Source: Prinia subflava (lineage: Eukaryota > Chordata > Aves > Passeriformes > Cisticolidae). From it: a stretch of 64,000 bases of DNA. Each line of letters begins with the position of its first letter. The first letter of the stretch is position 1. The notes below the pieces were generated by a model. That model did no database searches. It had not been told where the DNA came from and worked only from the letters and a program-made list of their open reading frames with translations. Of this stretch, positions 47,101 through 62,100 are shown one piece after another. The position numbers and the translations under genes were made by a program. The stretch lies in the NCBI RefSeq assembly GCF_021018805.1, contig NC_086251.1, forward strand, positions 15,791,098 through 15,855,097. The letters run 5' to 3'.

Positions 47101-50100
47101 GCGTCCCCCGCACCCAGGCATTCTAGGAAAAAAGTAGTTTGCACCACTTTCCAAAAATCTACATTGGAATGGACTCACACAGGCACGTTGCCGCCCAAAA
47201 CTGCTGAATGTCCACCTGGAAAAAGAGAGCAGAAGAACAAACGTGTAAGGTCGCACCATCTCACTATAATTTCACCTCCCACTTTTGGGGGATAAACCCA
47301 AAGGCAGTGAGAGGAGGACGGAGAGAGGCACTGACAAGATTTTCTTGCATGGTGCTGTGTTTCTGGGTGAAGAGCTGCGTGGGGAGTCCCACCTATGCTC
47401 CTGTCGTGAAGACCTTAACCTTGAGCAAGAAATGAAGCTGCTACTCCAGACTCGTTAAACAGGGGTGTGGAGATAACCTGTGCTGTCTCTGGTGGCAAGG
47501 GGAGAGCTACAGGTGGAAAAGGGCAATGAATAAACAAGTCTATTTAGGGAGGGAGACACCTGTCCAAAGCCACCCACCAGGAGCTAAGGTCACTTGTTCA
47601 ACCCCGTGAGGTACAACTCATGCGATGCTTAGTGCAGCCGGTTTTACAGTACCTGCAAGGCGCTGAGGGAGGTGTGTGTGGGGCAGCTAACCGTGCTGGA
47701 GTGAGAAAACAGAGATCTTGGAACTGCTCCTGTTCTCACAGCAGCTGCACTTCTCAAACAAGGTGGTTGTCACCGGAACACTTTGATCGGACACCTCTCT
47801 AATCAGCACTTCAGAACTACGCCAGTTTTGAGACACAGGGAGCAAATTGCATGGACTTTAAAATCATTAGTTGAGATCATCAGGTGCACTTCCAAAACCT
47901 TGACAGTTCTGTCTGCTTTTTTAGACCAATGAAGGCAATAATAAAGTTCTGACTCATTTGATATTTATCCATATGGTTGAGCTAGAAGGTTTGATTTCTT
48001 AAAGCTTAATTACTATTTCACTGAAACATATTCCTGTATTTCATCTGTGAATTAACAGACTTTGACCCTTGTTGCCATCCTGCTTCCCACCTACTCCATT
48101 CTTCCCAAACTCCTCCAGACTCAGACTCAATCTGACTGCAGCAATTAGAGTAGAAATCACAGAGCAAGTGTTTTAATTGGCCACAGAGCACACGGCGCAT
48201 TTAAATCTCCAATGATAAGACAGAAAATAACATGAGTAACCCTGATGATTTTTAGGACAAGCATGTACAGTTTTAATTTTATTACACAAAAATACCTGAA
48301 GTAATTTTAAAATGAGGATAATGCTTTTTCACAATAGCCAGGTGAGTGATAGCAAAATTAAAGTACTTAAATGTTGATTTTTGGATAGATTTTAAAAACT
48401 CCAAGTGTCATGTTAGATAATGTTTCATTAATAATTGATGTACGTGTAATTTGGCCAAAGAAAGGTGGCAGAGTTGTTCCAGGAGCAAAATCTACCATTA
48501 TGCAAAATCAAATGCAGTATTTTTAAGGGGAGTATTTAGTAAAAAGAAGAGATACCAAAACATACAGAATCCTAGAGGGACAAGTGAACAAAAAAGGGAC
48601 AGGACTAGTGTTCTAACAGAGGAGATAAGGCTCAAATCTTAACAAATGTTATTTGAATTAACACATTAGAGGTCATAAAAAAATATAGGACAACTATTGA
48701 GGCCAACAGTAAGCGTGTAACGCGAAAAAGTTTAATCAAAATATTGCAGAACTAAAGGATAGGATTCTGACTGTACTTGGAAAATGTTTCCTTATGGTTG
48801 GGATTTGAACTGCTCCATAGATTGGGCTGGCTGGTGCTTTGTTCTTGCCAGATTCCATCTTCAGGGGGGTTCAGGCTGGGTTCACTGAAACACAGGGACC
48901 TGACATTGCCTTAACATGGACAGGGAGGAAAACGAAGCAAATGGAATTGTAGTGAATGGGTCTGTGAGAGGGGAAGCATTCCCAGGGTAAGTGGGGAGCC
49001 CTGAGATGGAGAAGGAGCACACAGGTGGACAGATTTGGGATTAAGACATTGCACTGTGAAGAAGGATATGCCAAAACCCTGTCCCAGTCTGATCTGCCTC
49101 GGCTCCTCCCTAGAGGACCTGAGCTGAGCAACTGCTGAGACCCCAAGAGCTGACCTTGTTCTGTCAGTAGCATTTACACACCTGCCAAAGGGGACTCTGC
49201 CCTGTAGAGTACACCTGCTTAAACCCTGCCTGCGTACCTGAGGGCAACATGGCAGATCATGGGGCTTTTTTGGCAGCTCAGTGCACATTGTCTGCTCTTG
49301 ATCTTCTCCTGATAAACAGCACAGAGCAGGTTTCTCTACTAGAGGCAAACCTACTTAGCTAACAACTCCAAAATACACCACAAGAAAAATACTAACCTAA
49401 GCTTTCCTTACTTGTGTTTAACAGAGAAAGGAGATGATGAAGCATTTTGTTGACTCCTCTACAGATAAATGCAGAAATATTAAAACATCACCCCTAGATA
49501 GGTGCCCCTCCATCCTCCTTGAGAACACACTGGTAGTGCTACTCACCCAGGACAGGGTCTTTTCCAAGGCTCTCTGCAGAAGGAATTAGGGAAGGAGAGT
49601 AGCAAAGAGCCAGCAGGGAGGAGTTTCATTCATGGGGGTATTCCTGCTTGCCTGCCCCACACCTGTGAACATCGTGGATCTGGTGAAGGGCACAACACTG
49701 CTCAGAGGCTGCAAGCTGAAGTCAATTATGTGCCAGGTGCACACAAACCAGGTTTTGTCCACTTTCTGGACGCTTTGCAATCTGATCACTCTTCCCACCT
49801 CCACCCCACCTGCTCAAATAAAAGGCTAAAGAAGCTCCTTTTTGTGACAAAGAAACCCAAAAACTTCTGGGTAATCCTATGTGTTCAGAAGCTGCAACTC
49901 AGAAAACAGATCACCATTGGTGAAGTAATGGCAAAGCTGCTGTTTTAAGCCACTGCCTTCCTTGTTCATAGCCTAAATACCATCCATTTCAAGCCACAGT
50001 GTGGTACCTAGCAGCAAATTGCTGTGGCAGCTGGGTTTCCTGGGAGACACCCACCTTCATCCTATGGTCTGTGTAAGCAGGAGAGTGCTAAGCCTGGCTC

Positions 50101-53100
50101 AGATACCACTGCATCTCCTAACAGTATTTTCTCCAGCTCCAACAGGAGGTATTCAGGCCTGGATTTATGCAATCTCAATGAATCCTCATTTCGATGATGG
50201 CAAAAATTGCCTTTTTATTTGACCTGTGAGCAGTGAATCTGCCAGAGAGAAGGCACAAGGCAGCTGGAGGAAAAACAGTCCTGGTTTTGCACAACAAACA
50301 TGTTGGTGGTTCCTAACTTTCTCTCCTAACCTTCAAGGCAGGGTAAAGCTGGAAGTGCCACCAGTAGTCCATAGGTAATCCAGCTACCAGCGGGATAGTC
50401 CCCATCTGGTGTTTTCTCAGCATGCTTGGTAAATGCCAACACTTTTTGCCTATGTTTGAGATAAGTGTGTGACAAAAAATCCATCTCTGATATACAAATC
50501 TCTGATTTGTAAAATATGTGAATTGGAGTCTTTTCAGGTGAGAAAAGAGCTCCTGAGAGGAGCCATTGGATCACCTCCCCCTTTGTGGAGGACAGGAGTG
50601 ATGCAGTCACTGACCCTGCCACATAAAGTTTTGAAGAAATCCAAGTTTCTCTCCTGATAAACCTGCCTTTCTCCATGCACAACTGGCTTTGAAGGAATCC
50701 ACCCCTATCAGCTGGTTACTCAGCAACTTCTCAAGAACCCAAACCAGTATGAGTCCATTAAACACTTTCTTGTGCTGTTTCTTGATGACAAGATCTTAGA
50801 AGAGGAGGGTCTGGACACTAACTTTTGAGTTCAGTTCAGTTGGTAGATAATTCTTCTAAACACGTGAAAGGACATTAACAAACACAGAAGTAATAAATGC
50901 TAACATAGCTTTCTCCGGGTAGAAATTGTATGGTTTTGTATGATTTCCTCCCACTAAGTATAAGCCATTTTCTCCCACAGAGATGATGGACAACAGCCTG
51001 ACCCCTCCTGGCATTTACTGTTTTCCTTCAGAGAGGTTTTGAAGGCTGGAGCCTGATCCATTCACCATCAGATGCTGGATTTTATACTGTATTAAATGCT
51101 TTCTTTTGCAGAGATATTGCTTACATAAGCTTCATTGGCACAGGGAAGCTGTTGCCAGACATTTAAAACTAAGAACAGTTTCCAGGAATCATCCCTTCAA
51201 GTAATTTTGCTGCTAGAACTGTCTTGTACAGCAGTCTTCCCCCACGCTGCCTTACAAATGGAAGCCAAACTCGGGCTGCCATGGTCCATCCCAAATGGTG
51301 ATGCACTTCAGACCTGTGCAGTGGGCTTATCTCACAGTGCACGTGATCTGTGTCTGCTCCCTTCAGAGAAACCCTTTCCATTCCTGGAACTGGGATATGA
51401 ACTCCACCCTTTCCTGCAATACCTGTCTTGGTATGCTTATCCAACAAACTTTAAATAAATGCTGTCATTTTGATTACTAGGCAACTTACTCCTCCCCAGC
51501 AGAGCAAATTCCATCCCTTTTCTGGTTGTTTTTCTTCTTTAGGTGTATGGGTTACCTTGTCATAACTTGTTTAGTTACTGACAGCTCGTCACAACCAGAG
51601 CAAAACCATAATTCTTCTCTTGGGTATATTAATTTAAGCCAGGCTTTTGACCAGTACTTTAGACAGAACAAGCACTGAACAGCTTCTGTAGGCCAAGGGC
51701 AGGAGGATGGGGAGATTAGGAATTCAGCAGGGGGCTGAACTTCTCCTGCAGGTAAAATTTCTCCCAAACTCTATCTCACACTGCACTGGCAAACACAGCT
51801 ACACTAAATACGAAAATCCAAGTTAAAACAGTGTGACAGCTCTTCCAATTCAGAATAGATTTCATTCTTGATGTTTAATTTCCAGTTTTGGCTGCACGCT
51901 TTCTAAAGCAATAGGAAACACTTGTTCTGCATGTCTCCCTTTCTGCTCATTTATCTCCTCGCCTGGATCACACAGATCTAGAATCCCTTGGCCCAGATTC
52001 CTACCATGACCTTAAAAAGGCTTTTTACAAGGTACCTAATCTGGGCTCCTGGTTTTTTCTTGTAGGTTACACGGTGGTGTTACAGTGTCAGCACCAGCAA
52101 CACCACAGTCTGGCAGCAGAAACACACGTGCCATAAAGAGTTAGTTACTTCTTACCAAACATTTCCTCTCCCTGCCTCCTCCTCCCTCCCATCTGCTGCT
52201 CATTTTCTTATCCAGCCTGGCTCATATCTTGCAAATGGCATCCCATTTGGTGGGACACACACTCGGAGGGAAGCCAGACACGTTTGCCCAGTCACGCAGG
52301 CTTTACAAAAGCATCCATAGTGATGCAATAATATAATAATTAAAAATAATGTTTACAAGCTCAGTCTAAAGCTTCCATGATGGGAGGGCAGCTGATGCCA
52401 ATAATCAGCATGTGACAATGTGTAATTAAAGAGTAAAAGGATGATGGTTGCAGCTGTGGAGTTGACAAGGCTGATGCAGTTCAGGCTGTTGATTTTCTTT
52501 CCACAAACATAGAAATGGGACTTTGGAGAAACTGTCCCATTTTGCAGGATTCTCTGGTGGTTCTGCAGAAATGTCCTCCATTAACTACCATAAAAATGTC
52601 CCCTGCAGATCCCCTCTTGCAGATGAGTGTTGCACAGAGGTTCTGACAGCATCTGTGTGGGCTTTGAAGGACCTAAACATGTCAGCTGACACATGGCTAG
52701 CATGGACTGGAGAGTGATCAACCACGGTGTAAACTAGCCTGGCCTGGAGCACAGCTGGAAACGGTGCCAGTGGCATTTCTGTGCTATTTTACAGACTGTA
52801 GATGCTGTTTTGTGCAGATATTGTCTCTAGTAAAACACACACAAACTCTGTATTACAAATGTTGCTGGATTTAAAAGTTTCCTGGAGAAGCAGTGCAAGT
52901 TTGCAAATCAGGAAAGAATATTACTGGGGCTTGCTGAAGTACTCAATATAATCTGTAACACACAAGCCATTAAAACGAGGATATTTGGCATTCAGAGTCA
53001 CACATATGGGCCTTTCAAAACCATTCTTCTCATTTGGCAGCTCCTACGGTCCTTGAATGATGCACAACCTCCTTTATGTGTTCCTGTAAGATGCTTCTGC

Positions 53101-56100
53101 AAAGTTGGCATTTTTTAAAATAAATTGTGGAGGAGAAATCTTACCAAGAAACACAGATCTGATTTAAGGGAAACTTTGGAAAATTACTTCATTTGCATGA
53201 TTACTTTTGCAAATCCTAGCTGCTATCTGTGCTTTGTGCTCGGTTTTTCGTTTGGCTGCTTCTAGATGTGCAAATCTGGAAGCCTACTTGTTCGAAGCAG
53301 CCCTGAGGCAGGCTTTGCAAGCAAAATGTCAGCGCTGTCCGAGGCTGGGGACACTTTCTGTGCTGATAAGCACCTCCTCTGAGTGGCCAAACTGATCCAT
53401 CTCCCGCTCTGACAGAGCCATTGTCTAACCTGACTGTTGAGCGAGGCTTTAAGGCTAAGCAAAGGATAAAACCCTACAATTGACCATGTCCAATGACTGC
53501 CTCCATCATGTGACATTTCCTCCACGTACATAAAGGCATAATTGACACTTTGGACCTTGCAGATGTTTTGCAATTCATTTGGTTCCCACAAAGATACCAG
53601 AAAGTAAGTCTCGTGAACTGGCAATACTGTGTTTTCCTCTGAACACGTTCTTATCTCTAAAAGGTATTTAGATGCAAATCGCATCATGTCTCATGGCCCC
53701 ACTTGTTTTGTTTTGCTTTTTTCTCTAAACAGTCTGTTCCATGATTCTTTTTTAAAGTATGAAAATATTCAGATATTCCTGGAAAACCTGAGTTCCTTTG
53801 ACTTCTTAGATCACACACAAACAGCAGTATATTCTTCTGCCCTCTGCCCATGGCACTCTGCGTTATGCTTCTTAATTTAATTTGCTTTTCTGACTCTTCA
53901 GTGATCCTTTCCAAAGAGGAGCCTCTCTGCTAAGAGGCCATTTGCTATGCTGTCAATGGAACAGATTATATGAAAAACTGGTTGGCTTCATCTGGCTCTC
54001 AGAGATTTGGACAAAGGCAGAGCAGCATGGTCAAGTGTGTCCCTCAAACACGACACAGATATCTTAGTACAATCCTAGAAAAATGCTCACTTCTTCATGT
54101 AATTGAGCAAAGTTTTATACTCTGTGGCTTGTCCTTCCTCTATGTAAAATGGGAAAGATAAAGGTTCCCTCCTGGTTGAGCTGAGATTTTTCCTGTAAGC
54201 AGCCTTTGCTTCCAGGGATGGAGACCCCTTGGCTTTCTTTTCACTCCCTATTTGCTCCTAATTAGCTCCCCTGAGGTGACAAGAGAGTAAAGGCAGGGAT
54301 ATTGTAATATGCAGTATCTGCCTGGCTCACCTTTCTCACTCTGGATTGATCAGAGGCAAGGAAATGGCAGCTCCTCTTTTCCTCAAGGGAAATAAAGCCA
54401 GCTCCTTTAGACAAACCCTTCTAGGCTGGAGTCTGCAGGCAAGAGCTTCTTCTAGAAGTGAGGTGAATTCTCTCATCTGCCTCCATACTGCATGTATCAC
54501 TTGTGCCTCTGTGTGCCTTCACTTTTCTTTAAATAGTGATCAAAAATTGTATTTATTTAACTATAGAGGATATATAATGTTTCTTTCTGGTGAAGAAAAA
54601 CATGATCTTATCAGGTGATGGTAAGATAATGCCCAAGTCAGACAAATTGCTGGGCTCAGCAAAGGGTAACTGGGTGAGATCTTGGCCTGTATCATACAGA
54701 AATTCAGGTCACATGATCTAATAGGCTCCTCTGGCTTTAAAACTGATGAAATACTGGAGAGGGAGAGATGTCTTGAGTCACAAGAACCAGTTCCCTGCCT
54801 TTGCAGGCAATCACAACCTATCACCTCTTTCACTAATTGATCAAGTGGCACGTTAAAGGTTGGAGGTTTGGTTCCCCATATATTCACCAGAGTGCTGTTG
54901 CAGAAAGCTCCTTCTCTGAGATTTAGAAACCTTCAAAAATCTATTTGTGGACAACTTACATATTTCTTCTCATGCCAACATTGCCCTTTGGTTGTAACAG
55001 CAATTCTCCTTCCTGTATGTTTATGGAAACCAATCTTAGCCTTTCGTTTCACTGGATTAGACAAAGAAACTCCTAACACAGGCCTTTAATTCCTATGACC
55101 ACCCTTGTTACCCTTCTTCTGCTCCATGCCACGTTCAGGAAACTCACCCAGCTCCAGTAACCAGACTGCTAGACACTGCTCTAGCTGAAGGCTCAACAAA
55201 GGGTGCAGCTTCCTCAATTCTGAAAGCAGCAGCTCACCTGGTACCGCAGGGAGAGCAGAGCACCTTCTGCAGAGGGGCGGCCTGCCATGGCTCCCTTTCA
55301 GCTCTTCTCATGTTCTGGAGAGATGCTGAGGCACCTCAGGGCTGCAGACCCCATCCCTGAAGTTGGGAGAGTGGAGGTAGGAGGGCTGTGAGAAGTGGAA
55401 AAGCTGCACAGCTGAGCCCCCTTTTGCAGCCCATGTGACAGACCTGCGTGTTTGGACCTTCCCTGAGCACCCCCAAACACCCAAAGCCCGGGTGCTTCTC
55501 CTGCACCTTCCCAGCTGGCCCTGCCCCGTTGGCTAAGTGGAGGGGTTTGCACCTACACAGGGAATGCAGAGGCACTTCGATGGAGCAAATTGCTGACAAC
55601 TTTCAACACTTAGACAGGAAAATAGGAACTCTGTCCCTTCCTCCTCACTGTTGAAAGCTGCCAAGCAAAACACGGCTAAGCCAGGCTTGCCCGCGATCAG
55701 CTCCTCCTCCTCTTGCATGTGCACCCTAGTGAGGTCTCTCTTTTATGATCAGATGCCAGCTCAAGCATGTGATGAAGCAAATGCACTTACCCTGGCACAC
55801 CTCACGAGCAGGTCAGGGGCAGAACATGCTGCAACTCAAAACTGAATTTCATTAGAATATTTAAAACAAGGTGCAGGATTGCACCTCACTGTTATTTCCT
55901 GCCACCAGGCTACAAAAGACATGTTGTTTCATGAGGGGAAACCCCCAATTTTTTTTCTTCTTTTCCTCATTGTAGCTCTGAAACATTTTAGGCAAATGAC
56001 TTAAAAATTGCCTTTAAGGTCATCTATCTGTGTTTTACAAATGTTACTTAGAAAGTAAAATCTCCATTTATAAATCTGTGAAAATAATGTATGAGACGAT

Positions 56101-59100
56101 GTTATGGCAAATTTATCACAATATCAAAATATATAGTTATTATTATAGATCTCTTAGCTGTTATTGCTGGTTCTTTAATGCTTGACCTGAACCTGACATG
56201 CAATGCAGTATTTTAAAGTTACTCATACCTTGACTGAGGCCTGCAGTTAAGCAAATTTTGCTTAGGCATCAGTTGTACTTTCTCAGTTGTGTGTTTTCAA
56301 TGCTTAGACCTCATGCTTGATGTTCTACATTTTTGCACAGGTATCTTCCACTCCATTGAATGATCAGTCTACTTCATGCAGGTGTAAGAAGAATTTTGGG
56401 GGATTTTGGCTGGCTGTGACAATTACAGATACATGAGGAACGTAACACTGCTGGTGTAATTGTTCTGTAAGGGAGTAAATGCTTCAGTGGGGCACATGTA
56501 TTTTATTGGTGGAGAAAACACCTACTACTTCTTTTTGCTGATTAAGTTTAGCTTGTTGAAACAGAATTTTAGAGTATTGTGCATAGTGCTTGGTCCTGGT
56601 TTTAAGCCAGACCTTGGCTCTTTAAATAAGCGGAGAAAATGAATGCTCAAATTCCAAAGTCACCTCAACACAAACCCCACAGAAAATTACAAGGAAGGTG
56701 AACCCCCCTCCCCCCTTTTTTTTTTTTTCAATCCCAAATAGTTTCTCACAAGGAGACATCCAGAGACCTCCAGTCAATGAACAGAGCTACTTCTTCAGTG
56801 CTGACTTCTCTTCAAGAGAAGGAGGCTTTAAGCTTTTTGGGGATCTGGATTTAAAGATGTGAGCACCTAAAAAACCCCAGAAACAGAGAAATAAATAAAG
56901 TCACCTCAGTGCTTCACGGATACCCTGCCTTTTGCAAATGCTTGTCCAACCACAACCTAAATAATTCAAACCATCGTTGTCAGGCAGCAGCACAGCTCTG
57001 CTCAATAGGCACTTGCCTTATCACTCTACAGCAGATGCTTCAGTCAACCATTGGATATTGAAAACATAAATAATGAAACAAAATTTGGAGACAATGGTTT
57101 CTGGGCCGGGGACAAAATACTGATGGATATTGTCAGTCTCGGTGTAACCAAGCAGCAAAAGCTCAAGTGACAACAATAGGGAGGAGAAGAATAGGGACAA
57201 GTGAGGAGCCCTGAATCTCAATAAGGCCTGGAGCTGCACATGCTGCTGTTACCCTAGAAACTAACCTCTCCCCTGAAGAGGTTTGCTGGGGCATTGTCCG
57301 GGGGACACAAGATGTGTCATACACCAGATGGTCGTGTGCTGTATAACTCAGTTATCTGAGTGCTGGAGTGGAGGAATGCACGCTGCCGAGTGCTCCGGAG
57401 GGCCGCCCAGGGCACCATCTGTTCTTTCAGACCCAAGGCACTGCTTTGGCGTTGGCTCTTTTTTTTTTTTTCTCCTTCCAAGAAAGGAGGGGAAAACAAA
57501 ATTAAAATGATTCACCATTCAGCAGGGAAGGGAGAGAGAGAGGAAAAAAAAAAGCGGCTTAATACAGTTGCCATATCTTGCTTTCATTTAGCTAATTTTA
57601 TCCCTGGGTTTTATGTCAGGTGAATTGCTTTTTTACGCCTGGGAGAGCAGCAATTATTTCTCTCTCAGGAGTCTATCATTTATAAATAAAACCCCTTTGA
57701 GACCTCATCGGTCATTTACCATCTGAAAACCCCCAAATGCTTTTAGCCATATGTTCTCCAAAGTCTACTCTCTCCTCCCCAAAGCTCCCTGCAAAGGTTT
57801 CAGCAGTGCAGGGGAAAGAGCATTTTTCTTTTCCAGGAATTGTTCTCCCCTTTGGCTGGGAAGGGGGGAAGGAGGAAAACAAAAAGTCAGAGCTGAAGCG
57901 GCGGCATGAAGGACTGGCATAGGAAGGAAATGCTAATCACGGGCTGTGCCGTGCCAAGGAGCAGCGACTGACGTGCCTGAGAGGGGCAGGCACCGGCAAA
58001 CATCACCAGAGCCAGCCCAAAGCCCTCCTGCCTCCTGCTGGATTCGGATTGACACCCGAGTCAAGTTGTGGAAGAGGGAGAACCAGATGGGAATTAAGGT
58101 TTGGGACACTTCAGGGTACCTCAAAGGTGTATGAAGGCACTCAATACGTTTGTGTGTAAGAAGATCAAGCCAGGGGAGTAAAAGTGATGCTCAAGCTGCA
58201 AGAAACAGGGACGGAAACGTGTGTGCTTGGGGCAGTACCTTTTGGTTAATGACAAAACCTGTCTTTTGGTGCACCTTTCTGCTCCCCAGCTCCTGGTTTC
58301 TGTCTTGCAGCTGCAGAGTACTCTCCCATTTCTCAGCACAGGAGAGAAAATAAATGGAAAATAAAGTACTGGCTCGATGGCCAACTGAAATAACCGGGAA
58401 ACATTTGCAACTGTTTAAGCAAAGACACTGTTTCAAATCTGCTCCATAATGGCTGCGAGTGAGCACACGTGGTGGTGGCTGCGAGTCTGCAGCTCCTGCA
58501 GCACAGGCAGAGGAGGGATTCAGTCAAGCTTTACAAGACAAATTATGATTAAAAAGACATTGTGGCTTGCAGAAGGCTCCCTGGTGCAGTTGTGACCAGT
58601 CCTCACGGGGTAACTCTTACCAGATCATTCCCAAAGTGACCTGAAGGGCATGAATCCCTCTGCCAATCAAACCTGCAAACAGTATGCAGGAATTAGGAAA
58701 AGGGATGGAAGCAAAGCAAATTTATAAGCAGCATAACAGCCAAAGATGTAAAAGGAATAAAAGCTGAATCACATTTATGTTTAGGTTCCATGTTAGACAG
58801 CCCAGTTAAAAATCCAATTAAGCGACCATTAGGACTAACAAATTATTAAGCAATGCTTAAACAACAGATGATAGCATCTCACAAACTGCTTGTAACCCTA
58901 ATCCTTCACACATGATTATCATTCTTACAGAACTGGTACTGCTTGAATCAACTCTAACATATTGATGTTTAAAAATTAATGATCAATATAATCCTAAGGA
59001 TGTAACATATAGCAGAACTGAAAACTGAATTTATTTTCCTCCTTGCCTTCTTGTTTTTTATTTCCCTGTAAGACTGCCTGCACAGAAAGCAGCAGTGATA

Positions 59101-62100
59101 AATTTCAGCACAGCTGGCTTTAAAAACTGTGTGAAATGCACAGGCATCGGGGGCTCAGTGTGTCAGGCTCCCAGACTTGGGAAATTATGGCAAGAAAATC
59201 TCTATTAAACAAATCTCAGATTTGTCTGCACACCCCTGCTGGGAATTCGGCCCTCTCTGATCCAAGACAGTTCACTGAGGGCTCCCTAGCCCACTTTCTG
59301 CACCTGGCTGAGAGATTGACCAGCAACCCGATGGGGTCGTGGAAGCTTTATTCCCTTTGTTCCATGGGTGTCTGCCACGGAGAGCCAAGCTTGGATTAAC
59401 TGAGCCTAAATCCCTGGGCAGCCTGCCAGAGCAATGCTAGCTCTGAAGCAAACGTAGCTCCAAGATGGTTTCAGGACTGGGTTTATAGATCAGCTCTTCT
59501 TAGGTGCAAATCCACAGGCAGAGAGCACAATGCCTCACGTCAGATCCCTGGGAAGTCTCTCCCAGAGGCAGCAGTTGCCAGTTCCTGTGGGAGCGATGTG
59601 AACTCGGACAATGCCCTTCCCCAGCAGTGCTGCCCTGCCAGCCATGCAGACAATCCCTCTTTGGACACTGAGCTGTGTTACAGTAACACACATGGGCATG
59701 GTTCACAATGTGCCCATCCAGCACCTGTGTGCTCTTTGTTGTAGCACCAAGCATTTTGATGATTTAAATCACTGTCATTGGAAGCAATGTGAGGGAAAAG
59801 CTATTTTCCAGCATCTTTCAACAGCTGATCCAAAGGCAAGGTGCATCAAGCCTTGCAGGAGCCAACAACTCCCAGGAACATGTCTCCTGCATGTGTCCTC
59901 CTCACCCCAGGAGTTAGAAGTGGTCTTCTTCTCCAAAGTGAGGGGCTATATTTCTTCCAGACCTCTGTGTTTGGGTAGGGAGAGAGAGGACTTTCAGCCC
60001 AGTTCTTGTGAAAACAAGGTTAATGCACTCATGCTGTGTTTGTTTTGCCTCCCCCTAATAACTTTTGAACCTGTTGGCCTTGTTCAATTCAACTTGACAG
60101 AAGGATAGAGGTCTACAAAACAATTAAGTTTTCATAAGTTTTCTGAAAATCAGCACTGATGTAGAAGACAGAGGGTCCTGGTGTTGTCAACATCCTCACT
60201 GAGGAAAGGCTGAACATGAACACGCGTCTTGTTGGACATCACAGGAACAAGACAGAAAACAAACCTGCAACCACAAAAGAAAAGCTTCAGCTGAAATTCA
60301 CACTTCTTAGACATTAAAGTCAGACCACAGACAAGACCAAAAAAAGCCAGTGTTCACAGAAATCCTTGCTACTTACTAAACTGAACACCTTCTGGCAATT
60401 CCATAGCTACATCTGGGGATGTAGCTAAGTGTCACCTCCAAATCGTACTGGCTAACAACCTGCTGCCTTCATCACAGCTGCTGCTGCTGCTCAGGAGATC
60501 CAAGATGCAAAACATTACAGAAACTATTATAAATGAAATTGGAGGGCATTTTAAAGGCTGTTCTGTGTTGTGTGTGTGCAGCAGGATTTGTATGACTGAA
60601 GTGGAAGGAAATACCTCTCTAATCGTTGTGGCTTGAAAACACAAGTGGCATGCAGGAATATTAGAAACCAATAATTTGAAAACAGAAATGGGAAGCAGAA
60701 ACTTGTGAATTCACATGGTTCTGTGGCTCTGTGACCATGAAGAAAGCAATGCTGCCTACAGAGCTGAGCCCAGCTTCCACTGAAAGGCCATGGAAAGGCA
60801 TCTTTGCTACACATTTTCAACTTCCGAAGGCTTACACTGAGCTGCATGGACTGGGCAGTCCCACTGCAGGCAATACCCAGCTCCAAGCCAACATAAATCA
60901 AGTGCACAAGTACATTTTCATGGGAGCTGCATCACAGCTTCAATCTTTTTCCTTTTCTTCTCAATGCCTCTCCTTTTCCTAAGCCATCATCTCAGCAAGG
61001 TACATGAGGATTAGATTAAAACTGTTTTAACATTTTCTCCTTTAAACTCCCAGAAAAGAAGATATTCCTGTGTTTTACTTTTCCATTTTTCAAAAAAGCA
61101 GCTTGTTTCTTGCCCAGACCTTTAAAGCTCACCAGCCTGGAATATTTCCAGCTTCCTCAGAACTGAGGGGTGCTAAATCAGCCCAGAGGTATCTAACAAC
61201 AAACCTTAATTGCTGTAGTAAAATGTCTGTTTAGTCCAGTGACATCTGAAGATTTCTGCCTTAGCTAGTATTTGAGCAAGCAGTAGCCCATTGTGTTATT
61301 TGAAATGAACCTGCTTTAAAGCAGAGGAGTGAAAATGAATACTGGCCAGGCTCCTGATCTTCTTTTGTAAGATACTAGGATGGAGGGGACCTAAATGCAG
61401 CCTCCTCTAGCTGCTGGCTTGGCAGCAGGCACTTCCAACTGAAACTCCTTGGGCTCGGAATAATTAAGGGTTTGCCTGTAGCAGGACTTCAGGGTGGGTA
61501 ATTATTTATCTGAGAGTGGTACCTCCAGTCCCCAGAGGGCAGGTCCCTTTGTGTAGGCACTGAGCAAACACACAGAAAGGGGCCCTCCCTTCCTGAGGAA
61601 TTTGTGGTCTAAACAAACAAGTGGGCTGAGTGCAGGAGAGGGGGCAGCAGATGTGGCCAAGCAGGTGAAATCACTCGCCCTGAGGTCACACTGCAGATTA
61701 ATGCTGATGCCAGGCAGTGCTTCTGTCTTTTGAATCCCAATACAGTCCCCTCACCAGGAGCCCAGACTTTTGCTCATGGACTAAAAGTCATCCCCTGCAC
61801 AAATCCTCTCCAGCTCCTGTGGATCTTCCTTTTTGCAGACTTGCACAACATCTGCACCTGCTGCAGGCTGAGGCAGGGTAAGCTTTCATCACCACCTTCA
61901 GCTGGGCAGCCCCATGCTTTGCCTCCTCCCCTATTCCTTGGCTTCCCACCTTCCAGACCTGGCACCCATCTGGCATCCCCCTGGCAGGCTGGGGAAGCTA
62001 AGCCAGCTAACATTTTTTTAGATGACTGTTTTTTAACTGACCTTTATTTTTTTCAGCAGGGATGTGAGTCTAGGCCTAACTTACACCAGTCTTGAAATGC

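Noticed and set aside
59611..60108. 165-codon plus-strand open frame
   Set aside because: No domain, no splice context and no recognisable similarity. Probably a chance frame.
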